This document shows, one piece after another, positions 15,132 to 21,383 of a stretch of DNA of 21,383 bases. Location: positions 1 through 21,383 of the IMG/VR virus record IMGVR_UViG_3300030060_005257; one strand, 5' to 3'. Source of the stretch: a virus. The notes below the pieces were generated by a model, which saw nothing but the letters and a program-made list of their open reading frames with translations, was not told the DNA's origin and searched no databases. The position numbers and the translations under genes were made by a program. How positions within the stretch are numbered: position 1 is the stretch's first letter; every line of letters starts with the position of its first letter.

Positions 15132-16047
15132 GCAGGATACCTTGTAGAAAAGTTGTCCATTCTATTTTCTTTTTTTCCCAACTATAAAACTTTTTTACAA
15201 AATTTTGTTGCATTTGTAAATGCTCAAATATAGCTGGCTCGTGAAGCGTGCTTACTGTTTGACGAATGGCATGAGCAAATTTACCAGCTAATCTTTTTAT
15301 GTCTTTTTCATAAGTAACATATACAGGAAACTCGGAGCATGTTTCATACAGGGCTCCGTAATTTGTAACAATACAATACAAACCTGCCGCCATTGATTCT
15401 AATGCTGCATTACAACTTGTTTCCTCCCAGGTGCTAGGATACACAAACATATGATAACGATATATAAATTTTTGTATGAAAGGGTGTTCTTTATAACCTA
15501 TGTAGTTTACATTTTCTAATTTTCTTGCTTGTTCATACAAAGGCTCGTATTTATTTTCATTTTCTTTTTCAAACTCTTCTCCATAAATTTTACAACTACT
15601 GAAAATATCTGCATGGATATTTAAATCTTTGAGTAAACTCATGGCTCCTAATAAAACATTTAAACCCCTCCAGGGTGTTACATGAAATAATAAACGAACC
15701 ATATCACCTTTTTTATAAGGAGTAAGTGTAGGAAAATTATCTACTCCATTTTTAATTACATGACATCTCTCGGTAGGTAAATCAAATCGGTATCTATATT
15801 TTTCATAATTCCAATGACTGTTAAAAACATACCAATCATATAGTTTGTGATTGTCTTTGTTTTCAAACCAAGGATAAATGTTAGGTTGATCGTGATTATT
15901 TTTTTGCCATAAAATATTTATTTTATTTTTATTTAAAGGTATTTTGTTTGGGATAGAGGTGCATATTTCAAAGTTATTTAGAAGTTTTTCATCTATAAAA
16001 CGATTTAAATATCTGTGTTGTATTTCAGTACCACCCTTTGGAATCAT
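15118..16047 (-). CDS. GT-B fold glycosyltransferase (GT4-like)
   Basis: A 309-residue protein. The N-terminal lobe begins at once with IPKGGTEIQ, the Gly-rich donor-side loop of GT4 enzymes. The linker holds VIKNGVD (97-103) and FHVTPWRGLNVLL (121-133), and the C-terminal lobe has VYPSTWEETSCNAALESMAAG (202-222) containing the E-x7-E motif (Glu 209 and Glu 217) typical of GT4. It is shorter than most cellular GT4 proteins (350-400 residues), with a trimmed N-terminal lobe. It probably uses a nucleotide-sugar donor; the acceptor is unknown. Its ATG overlaps the stop of the SET gene (ATGA), linking methyl- and glycosyl-transfer genes in one translational unit. Confidence 0.88.
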   Translation of the reverse strand: MIPKGGTEIQHRYLNRFIDEKLLNNFEICTSIPNKIPLNKNKINILWQKNNHDQPNIYPWFENKDNHKLYDWYVFNSHWNYEKYRYRFDLPTERCHVIKNGVDNFPTLTPYKKGDMVRLLFHVTPWRGLNVLLGAMSLLKDLNIHADIFSSCKIYGEEFEKENENKYEPLYEQARKLENVNYIGYKEHPFIQKFIYRYHMFVYPSTWEETSCNAALESMAAGLYCIVTNYGALYETCSEFPVYVTYEKDIKRLAGKFAHAIRQTVSTLHEPAIFEHLQMQQNFVKKFYSWEKKKIEWTTFLQGILHERG

Positions 16048-16361
16048 GTTCCATATTCCAGTAATAGTTCTTGACCTTTAGTTATTTTTTTTACAGTCAT
16101 TACTTTGTAAACAAGATAATCATCCCAATCTAAATCTATAAATAAACGGCAATTAGGCTTATCACTATGATTTAAAAAACCACCCATAGGTGTTCTAACA
16201 TAACCATATACGATTGGTATTTTAATATGACTCATACCCAAATCATAATTTTTAGGTAAATCAACTTTAGTAAAGACACCATGACCATGAGTCGAGCTCA
16301 CTCCTAACATTAACTCTTCAGGTAATGGATTATAATAAAATCTATCATACTTAATCTTCAT
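16044..16361 (-). CDS. Miniature SET-domain protein (putative protein lysine methyltransferase)
   Basis: A 105-residue protein that is almost only a SET core. It shows the N-terminal SET strand-turn GHGVFTKVDLP (26-36), the pseudoknot motif GGFLNHSDKPNC (60-71) with Asn-His at 64-65, which binds S-adenosylmethionine and forms the knot in SET enzymes, and the C-terminal GQELLLEYG (96-104), whose Tyr 103 matches the catalytic or channel tyrosine. The usual SET domain is about 120-140 residues, so the insert region is very short and pre- and post-SET zinc modules are missing. It may methylate a phage virion protein or a host protein. It overlaps the 66-residue gene by 11 nt and the GT4 gene by 4 nt. 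Loss of activity cannot be excluded. Confidence 0.8.
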   Translation of the reverse strand: MKIKYDRFYYNPLPEELMLGVSSTHGHGVFTKVDLPKNYDLGMSHIKIPIVYGYVRTPMGGFLNHSDKPNCRLFIDLDWDDYLVYKVMTVKKITKGQELLLEYGT

Positions 16362-16551
16362 CTTTAGTTTTACTAATTATGGCAAATGCTTCCGGAGGGA
16401 CTATGATGTTTACATCACAAGCTATATCTTCTTGTTTAGTTTCTGTTTCTGGATTATCTACATCTTGTTGAGCTTCCTCTTTTGATGCGTATATTGTATT
16501 ATTTTTTTTATTACGGTAAGTTTCTTTACTGTCACACTTAATAGTTTTCAT
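16351..16551 (-). CDS. Small conserved phage protein of unknown function
   Basis: A 66-residue acidic protein. It contains a YRNKKNNTIYASKEEAQQDV segment (12-31), followed by DNPETETKQEDI and VNIIVPPEAFAI. I recall this pattern from small marine-phage proteins placed among the structural genes, but not a function. No membrane segment, Cys pair or enzyme motif is visible. The upstream gap of 38 bases holds an 11-bp direct repeat. TAGGA lies about 11 bases before the ATG as a weak ribosome binding site. The stop falls 11 nt inside the SET-domain gene. Confidence 0.7.
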   Translation of the reverse strand: MKTIKCDSKETYRNKKNNTIYASKEEAQQDVDNPETETKQEDIACDVNIIVPPEAFAIISKTKDED

Positions 16552-16579
16552 AAATACAATATCCTACAAAATACAATAT
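16552..16579. repeat. Two 11-bp direct repeats just upstream of the 66-aa gene
   Basis: AAATACAATAT occurs at 16552-16562 and again at 16569-16579 (17-base period), directly before the ATG at 16551 on the minus strand. It lies in one of the few true intergenic gaps. It could be a protein-binding site or low-complexity chance in AT-rich DNA; no convincing promoter is seen with it. Confidence 0.5.
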
Positions 16580-16589
16580 TATGCAAGAA

Positions 16590-17153
16590 TTAATTAAACC
16601 AGGCTACCATACTATACCTAACTCCTTTTGTTATTTTATCTACTGAGTGAGGATATAAAAATGTGCTAGGGAAAACTAATAAATCGCCAGTATCTAATTT
16701 GTAATCTAAAACTTTATGTTGTTTTTCATTATCGTGAAAACATATTTTACCACCATCATATTCATTATTTAAATTTATTATTATAGATAGTTGTCTATGT
16801 AATAAAAAGTGTGCATCTACATGCGGTTGATAGAAATGACCTTTACTATACTTTAATAAATTAATAGCTTCTAATTTCATTTGTTCATTCATAAATGTAA
16901 ATTTTGTAGCATAATGATTTATTGCTTTTCCACATATAGAGAATAAATGACTTTTATATAAAATATCATTTTGATTATCGTCTTGAAAAAAGTAACTTAA
17001 AACATTTCTTGTTTTTGTATCAGTAACATTTTTTTTATTCATCATAACTTTAGCTTTATCAACACAAACTAAATCTGCATACTCTATTATATTTTTACAA
17101 AATTTTTCAGGTATAACATTTTGATAATGGTATATAGCATCAAGTATATGCAT
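16590..17153 (-). CDS. 2OG-Fe(II) oxygenase (prolyl 4-hydroxylase-like)
   Basis: A 187-residue protein with the full set of iron and 2-oxoglutarate ligands of the double-stranded beta-helix oxygenases: YQPHVDAH with His 111 and Asp 113, FLYPHS with His 169, and KGVRYSMVAWF with Arg 179 ten residues on. The intervening strands (LSIIINLN, GGKICFHD, DTGDLLVFPS) match the P4H-like class. Its reaction would be oxygen-dependent hydroxylation of a protein side chain, or less likely a nucleic acid base. The ATG shares a base with the TAA of the 113-residue virion protein, so they are coupled. The substrate is unknown; structural neighbours and two glycosyltransferases downstream suggest a modified virion protein. 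Confidence 0.88.
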   Translation of the reverse strand: MHILDAIYHYQNVIPEKFCKNIIEYADLVCVDKAKVMMNKKNVTDTKTRNVLSYFFQDDNQNDILYKSHLFSICGKAINHYATKFTFMNEQMKLEAINLLKYSKGHFYQPHVDAHFLLHRQLSIIINLNNEYDGGKICFHDNEKQHKVLDYKLDTGDLLVFPSTFLYPHSVDKITKGVRYSMVAWFN

Positions 17154-17494
17154 TATCCGTTTTCTTGACTGCGGTCTATTAAAGCATAGGATACAATACC
17201 TTGTATTTCATTAGCTGTTCCAGCTGTAAGCTTTAAAACATCTCCCTCTTCTAAAACCAAAGTATGTGATATAATTTGTCTAGTAGTATTTCCTGACATA
17301 GAAGCATTGTCTATTCTAAAAGTTGCAGAAGCACTTGTATCAGTAACTTGTGTAACTAAGTTTACTGAAGAACTAGAACCGTTATGTGCTTGTATTTGTT
17401 TAATTAAACATCTGCCGTTTGTTGGTGAAGTTAATACTGAAGTTACACCTGTAGTTGTTAAATTAAAACCTGCATTTTTATATTGTATAGTCAT
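17153..17494 (-). CDS. Small beta-rich virion protein (decoration or tail-type)
   Basis: A 113-residue protein rich in Thr, Ser, Val and Gly with alternating beta-type pattern (FNLTTTGVTSVLTSP, CLIKQIQAHNGSSSSVNLVT and VLEEGDVLKLTAG). There is no Trp and only one Cys. The layout is like small phage beta-sandwich proteins that trimerise as capsid decoration or tail/connector components; I recall similar proteins in marine podophages. The exact role is unknown. Its ATG overlaps the TGA of the 54-residue gene (ATGA), and it is followed without gap by a 2OG oxygenase whose substrate it could be. Confidence 0.72.
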   Translation of the reverse strand: MTIQYKNAGFNLTTTGVTSVLTSPTNGRCLIKQIQAHNGSSSSVNLVTQVTDTSASATFRIDNASMSGNTTRQIISHTLVLEEGDVLKLTAGTANEIQGIVSYALIDRSQENG

Positions 17495-17655
17495 GATATA
17501 AACCAGTTAAAAGTATTTTGTTCATTTTGTATATTTTGTTTGTATGAAAAATTTAATATCTGTATTATTTGTGTTAAAGCTAAATTAATTAATCTTTGGT
17601 TTTCTACACTATATTCTTCTTTTGGCTCTGGTATAAATGTGGTAATTTTAGACAA
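17491..17655 (-). CDS. Short 54-aa gene with TTG start
   Basis: A hidden small gene fills what would otherwise be a 150-base gap. Translation starts at TTG (17655-17653), reads SKITTFIPEPKEEYSVENQR and ends with TGA at 17493-17491. It overlaps the 96-residue gene by 8 nt (TTGTCTAA) and the 113-residue gene by 4 nt (ATGA). AAGGAG lies about 11 bases before the TTG. The acidic start and the NQRLINLALTQIIQIL helix resemble short phage proteins that I recall beside structural genes. Function is unknown. The tight overlap at both ends and the ribosome binding site make it credible although it lacks an ATG. Confidence 0.7.
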   Translation of the reverse strand: MSKITTFIPEPKEEYSVENQRLINLALTQIIQILNFSYKQNIQNEQNTFNWFIS

Positions 17656-17938
17656 CTTTTTTTTTGCTCCTTTTTAAACTTTCTTTTGCTTTTTTAGCTA
17701 TAGCGACCACCTGCGTTTTTCCCATAACTTTAGCTCTCTGTTCCATAACAGTCAAGATTTGTATTTTTCTTGCATATGGTTTTTTTATTTTTTTTACCTT
17801 TGCAACTGTTGCTCTTGCATCTGCAGGTGTAGCAAATTTAATACGAACCGTATCTTTAGGATTTTCATCTGTATATAATCTTCTCCCACTACCTTTAGGT
17901 TTTTTACCTGTGCCTCTTAAAGGGTCTTTTTTTTTCAT
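17648..17938 (-). CDS. Basic conserved marine-phage protein
   Basis: A 96-residue, strongly Lys/Arg-rich protein. Its opening (KKPKGSGRRLYTDENPKDTV, residues 12-31) and the KFATPADARATVAKVKKIKK segment are ones I recall as highly recurrent in marine phages of several types, without function. The C-terminal part reads EQRAKVMGKTQVV and ends in a lysine cluster. It has no membrane segment and is probably helical and nucleic-acid-binding. It lies two bases after the 2OG-oxygenase gene of 172 residues, and overlaps the TTG start of the 54-residue gene by 8 nt. Confidence 0.8.
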   Translation of the reverse strand: MKKKDPLRGTGKKPKGSGRRLYTDENPKDTVRIKFATPADARATVAKVKKIKKPYARKIQILTVMEQRAKVMGKTQVVAIAKKAKESLKRSKKKVV

Positions 17939-17940
17939 AA

Positions 17941-18459
17941 CTATTTATCTTTTGTATTAAAGCTTATCACTATTCTTTCATTTTTTGAAGTATGTTTTTC
18001 CACATAATGAGACACAAAACTTGGAAAAAGAATCATTGTGTTCTCTACAAATTTATTATCAAATATATGATTAAATCTGTTAGACACAGCCTCTAACATG
18101 CCTCCATATGGATGTAAAAACTTTGTGCCGTTATCACAACCTTTTATATATATTATGCCACTATAAACAGAGTTAGGGTGAGTATGAATAATGTGATAAT
18201 TATTTTTTTTATAGGATTGCACCCAACTATTACCCAAATTTAAATTAAGTTTAGCTAGCACCTTTTCTATACTGTTCTTTAAGTTTTTTAACATTGGAAA
18301 GTCTAAAATATTATTTCTTGTGTAAGATGTTAAAACCTCTTCAGATGCAGAAAAAGTTTTTGTATTTTCTATTAAAATAAAAATTTGTTCTTTTTCTTGT
18401 TCTGTTATTTCTAATTCATGCTTATAAAAATAATCATTAAAAGGGTTAAACTTTTCCAT
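17941..18459 (-). CDS. 2OG-Fe(II) oxygenase of the PF13759-like type
   Basis: A 172-residue protein whose second half fits the 2OG-Fe(II) oxygenase_5 pattern: YHIIHTHPNSVYSGIIYIKG (88-107) with the His-x-His-Pro-Asn-Ser motif (His 92 and 94), then MILFPSFVSHYVEKHTSKNERIVISFN, whose His 151 and Arg 162 match the distal iron ligand and the 2-oxoglutarate-binding arginine. Phage members of this group are common in marine myo- and podoviruses, substrates mostly unproven. It is different in class from the 187-residue oxygenase about 800 bases downstream. The ATG at 18459 has no visible ribosome binding site; AT-rich sequence precedes it. Confidence 0.85.
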   Translation of the reverse strand: MEKFNPFNDYFYKHELEITEQEKEQIFILIENTKTFSASEEVLTSYTRNNILDFPMLKNLKNSIEKVLAKLNLNLGNSWVQSYKKNNYHIIHTHPNSVYSGIIYIKGCDNGTKFLHPYGGMLEAVSNRFNHIFDNKFVENTMILFPSFVSHYVEKHTSKNERIVISFNTKDK

Positions 18460-18482
18460 AAATTATATATATTAATTTATCT

Positions 18483-18620
18483 TTAGGTTTTTTTCCTGTT
18501 TCTTTTTTTAGATCTGGCACTTACAACTCCCTGTAATGTTTTTGCTTGACGAGCATGTGTTCTTGATGCTTTTTTTAAAGCTGTAACTACTTTTTTTATT
18601 TTAGTCTTAGCTTTTTTCAT
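18483..18620 (-). CDS. Tiny basic protein, 45 aa
   Basis: A short gene between the 103-residue gene and the 172-residue oxygenase. It starts ATG at 18620-18618, overlaps the TGA of the upstream gene (ATGA) and ends at TAA 18485-18483. AAGGA lies about 9 bases upstream. The product reads MKKAKTKIKKVVTALKKASR and onward. I count 13 Lys and 5 Arg in 45 residues and no acidic residue. An amphipathic helix with HARQAKTL follows. Such tiny basic proteins are frequent in marine phages and may bind DNA or a virion component; the function is unknown. Coding is supported by overlap, ribosome binding site and the filled gap. Confidence 0.7.
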   Translation of the reverse strand: MKKAKTKIKKVVTALKKASRTHARQAKTLQGVVSARSKKRNRKKT

Positions 18621-18928
18621 TTTCGTCTTCCTTTCTTTTTTTCAGGTTCTTTTCTAATAGCTCTGTATATTATATCAGGCGGTGATTCAAAATAACAGTA
18701 TTCTTTTATGGTCAGCAATTTAAATGATTTTTGTTTCTGTAATCCCCATTTAAAATCTTTTGCATTTTCTTTTATTAAAGATGTATAAAATTTATATTGT
18801 TCAGGCCATTCATTTTTTGTAAATTTCCAAATTTTAACGGCATTTAAAACTATAGCATATGGGTTGGATGTATGATCACTTTTCCATATTTTTTCATTGT
18901 CTACACTTACAATGTTTTTTATATCCAT
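18617..18928 (-). CDS. Hypothetical protein, 103 aa
   Basis: I do not recognise this protein. It has aromatic-rich segments (AVKIWKFTKNEWPEQYKFYT, about 31-50, and LLTIKEYCYFESPPDIIYRA, about 71-90) and a basic tail (KKKGRRK). There is no membrane segment or catalytic motif. It begins three bases after the stop of the 727-residue virion gene, and its stop overlaps the 45-residue gene by 4 nt, so it belongs to the same transcript. Confidence 0.65.
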   Translation of the reverse strand: MDIKNIVSVDNEKIWKSDHTSNPYAIVLNAVKIWKFTKNEWPEQYKFYTSLIKENAKDFKWGLQKQKSFKLLTIKEYCYFESPPDIIYRAIRKEPEKKKGRRK

Positions 18929-18931
18929 CCA

Positions 18932-21115
18932 TCAACGCCTACCATCCGGTTGCACATCAGCTCTAAATGTTCCATACCTCCAACTTTCATTGGTGGTTGT
19001 GTTTTCTATTTTAAGATTAACAGCCCTTGCTCTAGCTCTTGTGTCTACTTTTTGTGTGCTACTACTTACAGTAAAAGGCCCTAAACTACTACTAGCTTCT
19101 GAATCACTAGGAAAATCTTTCAAATTTAAAGTGACTCTAGCATTACCACTTAAAGCTCTAAAGTCTGGTATAAACCTTCTAATTTTAATAAAAAATTCAC
19201 CTGTTGCTATAGTCGCACCCTCTTGCCCTTTAACCTCAAAATCACCACTTTGAATAGATCCCACAATAGCAGTAGATGCACCAGATGAGTCAACTTGGTT
19301 ATTTCCTTTTTCATGTGCATATAAGATAGAAGCTCCATTTGTGCTAGTAACTCCTTGTATAGTAGGAAAATTAGGAGTTGATGATGCATTGTATTCTGTT
19401 GCATAAGGATTTTCATAAATTGTTTTATCGTAATAAGTAGATCTTGCTAAAGATCCAATTGTCCATACACCCTCTAAATAATTATAAGATACTGCTCTAT
19501 CTATTTGTGAAGATCCATTCTTAGGATAAAACCAATTTACTTCACCAAACAACGAATTATATCCAGCATAAATTATATCACCACTATTAAAATTAATTCC
19601 TAAATCATCTGTGTCTTGAGTTGTAAAAACAAAATCTTCTACAGAACAAGGTAACTTTTTTACTGTACCATCATATAAATAAAAACCACCAGCTTGTCCC
19701 ATCCAATACACCACTCCGTTTACTGCTATAATAGCGTGTTGACCAATAAGACCACAGTTGCTACCAACTTGTTGAATACCAAAAGTAAAAGGAGGTCCTA
19801 TAAAAGTCATAGAGTAAGCTGAAGTATTTGTTAATATTAAAATGTAACTACCCACATTAACTGCACCCACTATTCTTGTACCAGAATCTAAACGAAAAGT
19901 ACCAGCTGTGTTTGTAGATGTAGGTGTATAATCTGATTTGTTTTCTTGATCTGAAAACCTTATAAACATTTTATCTTGTGATTGAGTTCCAATAGTTGTT
20001 TCAGTTCCTAAATGTATTAAGTGCCTATCTCTATCAGAGACCATCGTCATAACACTTTGTACCGGATTAGTTGCAACTACTGTTGCTCTTGTTGTAAGAG
20101 GATTAGTGGCTGCTGGATTCCATTCAAATGTTTTATTGTTTCTTACTGTGGCAATTAATACTTGTCCAAAATTATCCAAAGACCAATTACCTGGTTCTAA
20201 GTTTACTTCACTTTCGCCAGATGCCTCTCCCCATGATATGAAAGAGGTAGCATCTTCTACTGCGGCACCGTTGTCGTGTGCTGCTCTAGTTGAGCCAGAA
20301 ACACCTCTAACAATACCAGTTAAATCATTACTAGATATACCAGTATATGAAATTAATTCACCTCCTACAAGAATAGTTCCCGATGAACTAAAACCTGTTG
20401 TGCTGTTTAAAGTAATATCAGTTCCAGAACCTCCTGTACCAAAAGCATTATCACCTAAAGCACCATTTAAAGTATTGCTTACAATAGAGGAAGTCTCACC
20501 ACCCCATAATCCTGTACCCCATCCGTATCCAACTGTTTGTGTTGCATCTCCAACTCTAAAGTAAGGATTTACAGAAACAGATCCTGCTGCAGACATTCCT
20601 GTTCCTCCTTCATTTGCTGACATTGTTACTGTAAATGTATTAGGAGTTCTAGTAACAACTTCAAAAGTATTAGTTGTAAAGTTTGCATCTGTAAAATTTG
20701 TTGCACCTCCACCTGGAAGAGTCACACTCGTAAAAGTAAATAAGTCACCAGCTTGTAAACCATGACTTGTTTTATTTACTGTAACTGTAGCACTCCCATT
20801 AGACGATGATAAAGTACATGAAGTTATGGCTGTATCCAAAGGACTTATATCGTAAAATTGTTCTGCATAATATAAAAACAATCCTTTATGTGTTCCAATA
20901 GCTATATATCTTTTTCCTTCTAAATCAGCCCATATATGTGAGTCTCTAGCTACTCCAACCAAAGTGCTAGATGTTGTTTGCTCCCAACCACCTATTTTTT
21001 CAGGAAACCCATATCGAAATCTTACATTGTCGCAGTTAATCCATTTACCTTCTGCTCCAGTAGGGGTAACTTGTTTATTAATTCCAGGTGCTATTTTTAC
21101 TTCTGTTAAGGGCAT
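18932..21115 (-). CDS. Beta-rich tail / neck structural protein
   Basis: A 727-residue virion protein beginning MPLTEVKIAPGINKQVTPTG, then WINCDNVRFRYGFPEKIGGW (26-45). I recall this start as typical of a very common marine podophage structural protein that is often likened to tail or stabilisation proteins with beta-propeller folds; the precise homologue is not certain. Inside, TGFSSSGTILVGGELISYTG and LTGIVRGVSGSTRAAHDNGA (about 242-284) form a small beta module found in several phage proteins. The middle has WNPAATNPLTTRATV, then repeated beta strands with VVYWMGQAGGFYLYDG. The C-terminal part is Ser/Thr-rich. It opens the leftward operon, with a promoter at 21136-21164. Confidence 0.85.
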   Translation of the reverse strand: MPLTEVKIAPGINKQVTPTGAEGKWINCDNVRFRYGFPEKIGGWEQTTSSTLVGVARDSHIWADLEGKRYIAIGTHKGLFLYYAEQFYDISPLDTAITSCTLSSSNGSATVTVNKTSHGLQAGDLFTFTSVTLPGGGATNFTDANFTTNTFEVVTRTPNTFTVTMSANEGGTGMSAAGSVSVNPYFRVGDATQTVGYGWGTGLWGGETSSIVSNTLNGALGDNAFGTGGSGTDITLNSTTGFSSSGTILVGGELISYTGISSNDLTGIVRGVSGSTRAAHDNGAAVEDATSFISWGEASGESEVNLEPGNWSLDNFGQVLIATVRNNKTFEWNPAATNPLTTRATVVATNPVQSVMTMVSDRDRHLIHLGTETTIGTQSQDKMFIRFSDQENKSDYTPTSTNTAGTFRLDSGTRIVGAVNVGSYILILTNTSAYSMTFIGPPFTFGIQQVGSNCGLIGQHAIIAVNGVVYWMGQAGGFYLYDGTVKKLPCSVEDFVFTTQDTDDLGINFNSGDIIYAGYNSLFGEVNWFYPKNGSSQIDRAVSYNYLEGVWTIGSLARSTYYDKTIYENPYATEYNASSTPNFPTIQGVTSTNGASILYAHEKGNNQVDSSGASTAIVGSIQSGDFEVKGQEGATIATGEFFIKIRRFIPDFRALSGNARVTLNLKDFPSDSEASSSLGPFTVSSSTQKVDTRARARAVNLKIENTTTNESWRYGTFRADVQPDGRR

Positions 21116-21121
21116 TCTAAT

Positions 21122-21143
21122 AGTATAATACTTGTATTATACT
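21122..21143. promoter_or_regulatory. 22-bp dyad with divergent -10 elements
   Basis: AGTATAATAC (21122-21131) and GTATTATACT (21134-21143) are perfect inverted copies separated by TT. Each arm holds a TATAAT, on the plus strand at 21124-21129 and on the minus strand at 21141-21136. The two -10 elements of the divergent genes thus share one symmetric site, which would suit control of both by one dimeric protein or mutual exclusion of polymerase. Confidence 0.65.
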
Positions 21144-21164
21144 TAGTCTATGGTAATTTGTATA
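21136..21164 (-). promoter_or_regulatory. Promoter of the leftward structural operon
   Basis: The minus strand shows TATACA (21164-21159, 4/6) and a perfect TATAAT (21141-21136) with a 17-base spacer. Transcription would start near 21129, about 14 bases before the ATG at 21115; no good ribosome binding site lies in that short leader. Confidence 0.55.
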
Positions 21165-21165
21165 A

Positions 21166-21383
21166 ATGAAAGTTACTGGTATTAATAATATAAACCAAAC
21201 TCATTTATACACTACCACAATAACTTATCCAAGAACTGTAGAAATATATCATGGACATTACCCAGAAAAACATATCTTACATAATTTAAAAATTAAAATA
21301 GATGAATATTTAAAAACTAAACTTGATAAAAACCAAACTAATGTTTATGGAAAAAAAACAGATTTTTTTGCTTTTAATGAAGA
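21166..21383 (+). CDS. Truncated plus-strand gene, perhaps another 2OG-Fe(II) oxygenase
   Basis: An open frame starts at ATG 21166-21168 and runs off the right edge (72 codons). It reads MKVTGINNINQTHLYTTTIT, then a Tyr/His-rich stretch (VEIYHGHYPEKHILHNLKIK) and QTNVYGKKTDFFAFNE. The TNV-x-G-x-x-TDF pattern near the end resembles the N-terminal part of phage 2OG-oxygenases of the PF13759 type, ahead of their HxH motif, which here would lie beyond the window. It is divergent from the 727-residue gene and shares its promoter region. GGTAA lies about 10 bases upstream as a weak ribosome binding site. The enzyme call is tentative; that it is coding is likely. Confidence 0.45.
   Translation, partial: MKVTGINNINQTHLYTTTITYPRTVEIYHGHYPEKHILHNLKIKIDEYLKTKLDKNQTNVYGKKTDFFAFNE

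Noticed and set aside
19207-19416. Minus-strand 69-codon frame inside the 727-residue gene
   Set aside because: It lies wholly within the longer gene in another frame, without a ribosome binding site, and reads as low-complexity sequence.
1-21383. tRNA genes, integrase, insertion sequences or attachment sites
   Set aside because: No cloverleaf-like segment, transposase or recombinase motif was seen; gaps between genes are under 100 bases.

Overview
This window looks like part of the genome of an AT-rich, lytic, tailed marine phage, most likely a podovirus of the uncultured kind that is abundant in ocean viromes. The reasons are the tight overlapping gene packing, a run of virion genes, phage-type replication genes, and several small proteins that I recognise from memory as recurrent in marine phages (for example the 96-residue basic protein and the 727-residue beta-rich structural protein). 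The strong A/T bias fits a low-GC marine host such as SAR11 (Pelagibacterales), but nothing here fixes the host. No terminase, portal, major capsid, endolysin, integrase or RNA polymerase gene is present, so the window is a fragment of a larger genome.

Left part (1-4299): replication and recombination. A primase-polymerase runs off the left edge. Upstream of it lie an SSB-like protein with an acidic tail ending in PF and a coiled-coil protein. These three form a minus-strand operon with a good sigma70-like promoter at 2097-2125. Divergent from it is a plus-strand SNF2-type helicase, apparently leaderless. Facing the helicase, with a 37-bp tail-to-tail overlap, is a RecB/Cas4-like PD-(D/E)XK nuclease at the end of the structural operon.

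Middle part (4274-14325): virion genes, all minus strand. In transcription order they are a 276-aa protein with a tail-like C-terminal motif, a GNAT-like 136-aa protein, then 361-, 866- and 1081-aa proteins whose order and rising size resemble T7 genes 13-14-15-16 (ejection proteins). Next come a small membrane/coiled-coil protein, a second membrane protein, a Lys/Met/Gly repeat protein and a conserved 230-aa protein. New promoters appear at 14344-14373, 5295-5323 and 4972-5000. The last overlaps a perfect 25-bp palindrome that contains the start codon.

Right part (14352-21383): a 727-aa beta-rich tail/connector-type protein is followed by a string of small overlapping genes. Two of these are short (45 and 54 codons) and easily missed. 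Inside this string sits a modification-enzyme island: two 2OG-Fe(II) oxygenases, a miniature SET-domain protein, a GT-B and a GT-A glycosyltransferase. Beyond 21115 the strand changes again. A divergent promoter built on a 22-bp dyad drives the 727-aa gene leftward and a truncated plus-strand gene, perhaps a third 2OG oxygenase, rightward. The most interesting hypothesis is that this island modifies virion proteins (hydroxylation, glycosylation, methylation) or host targets. No stretch longer than 100 bases lacks a gene.
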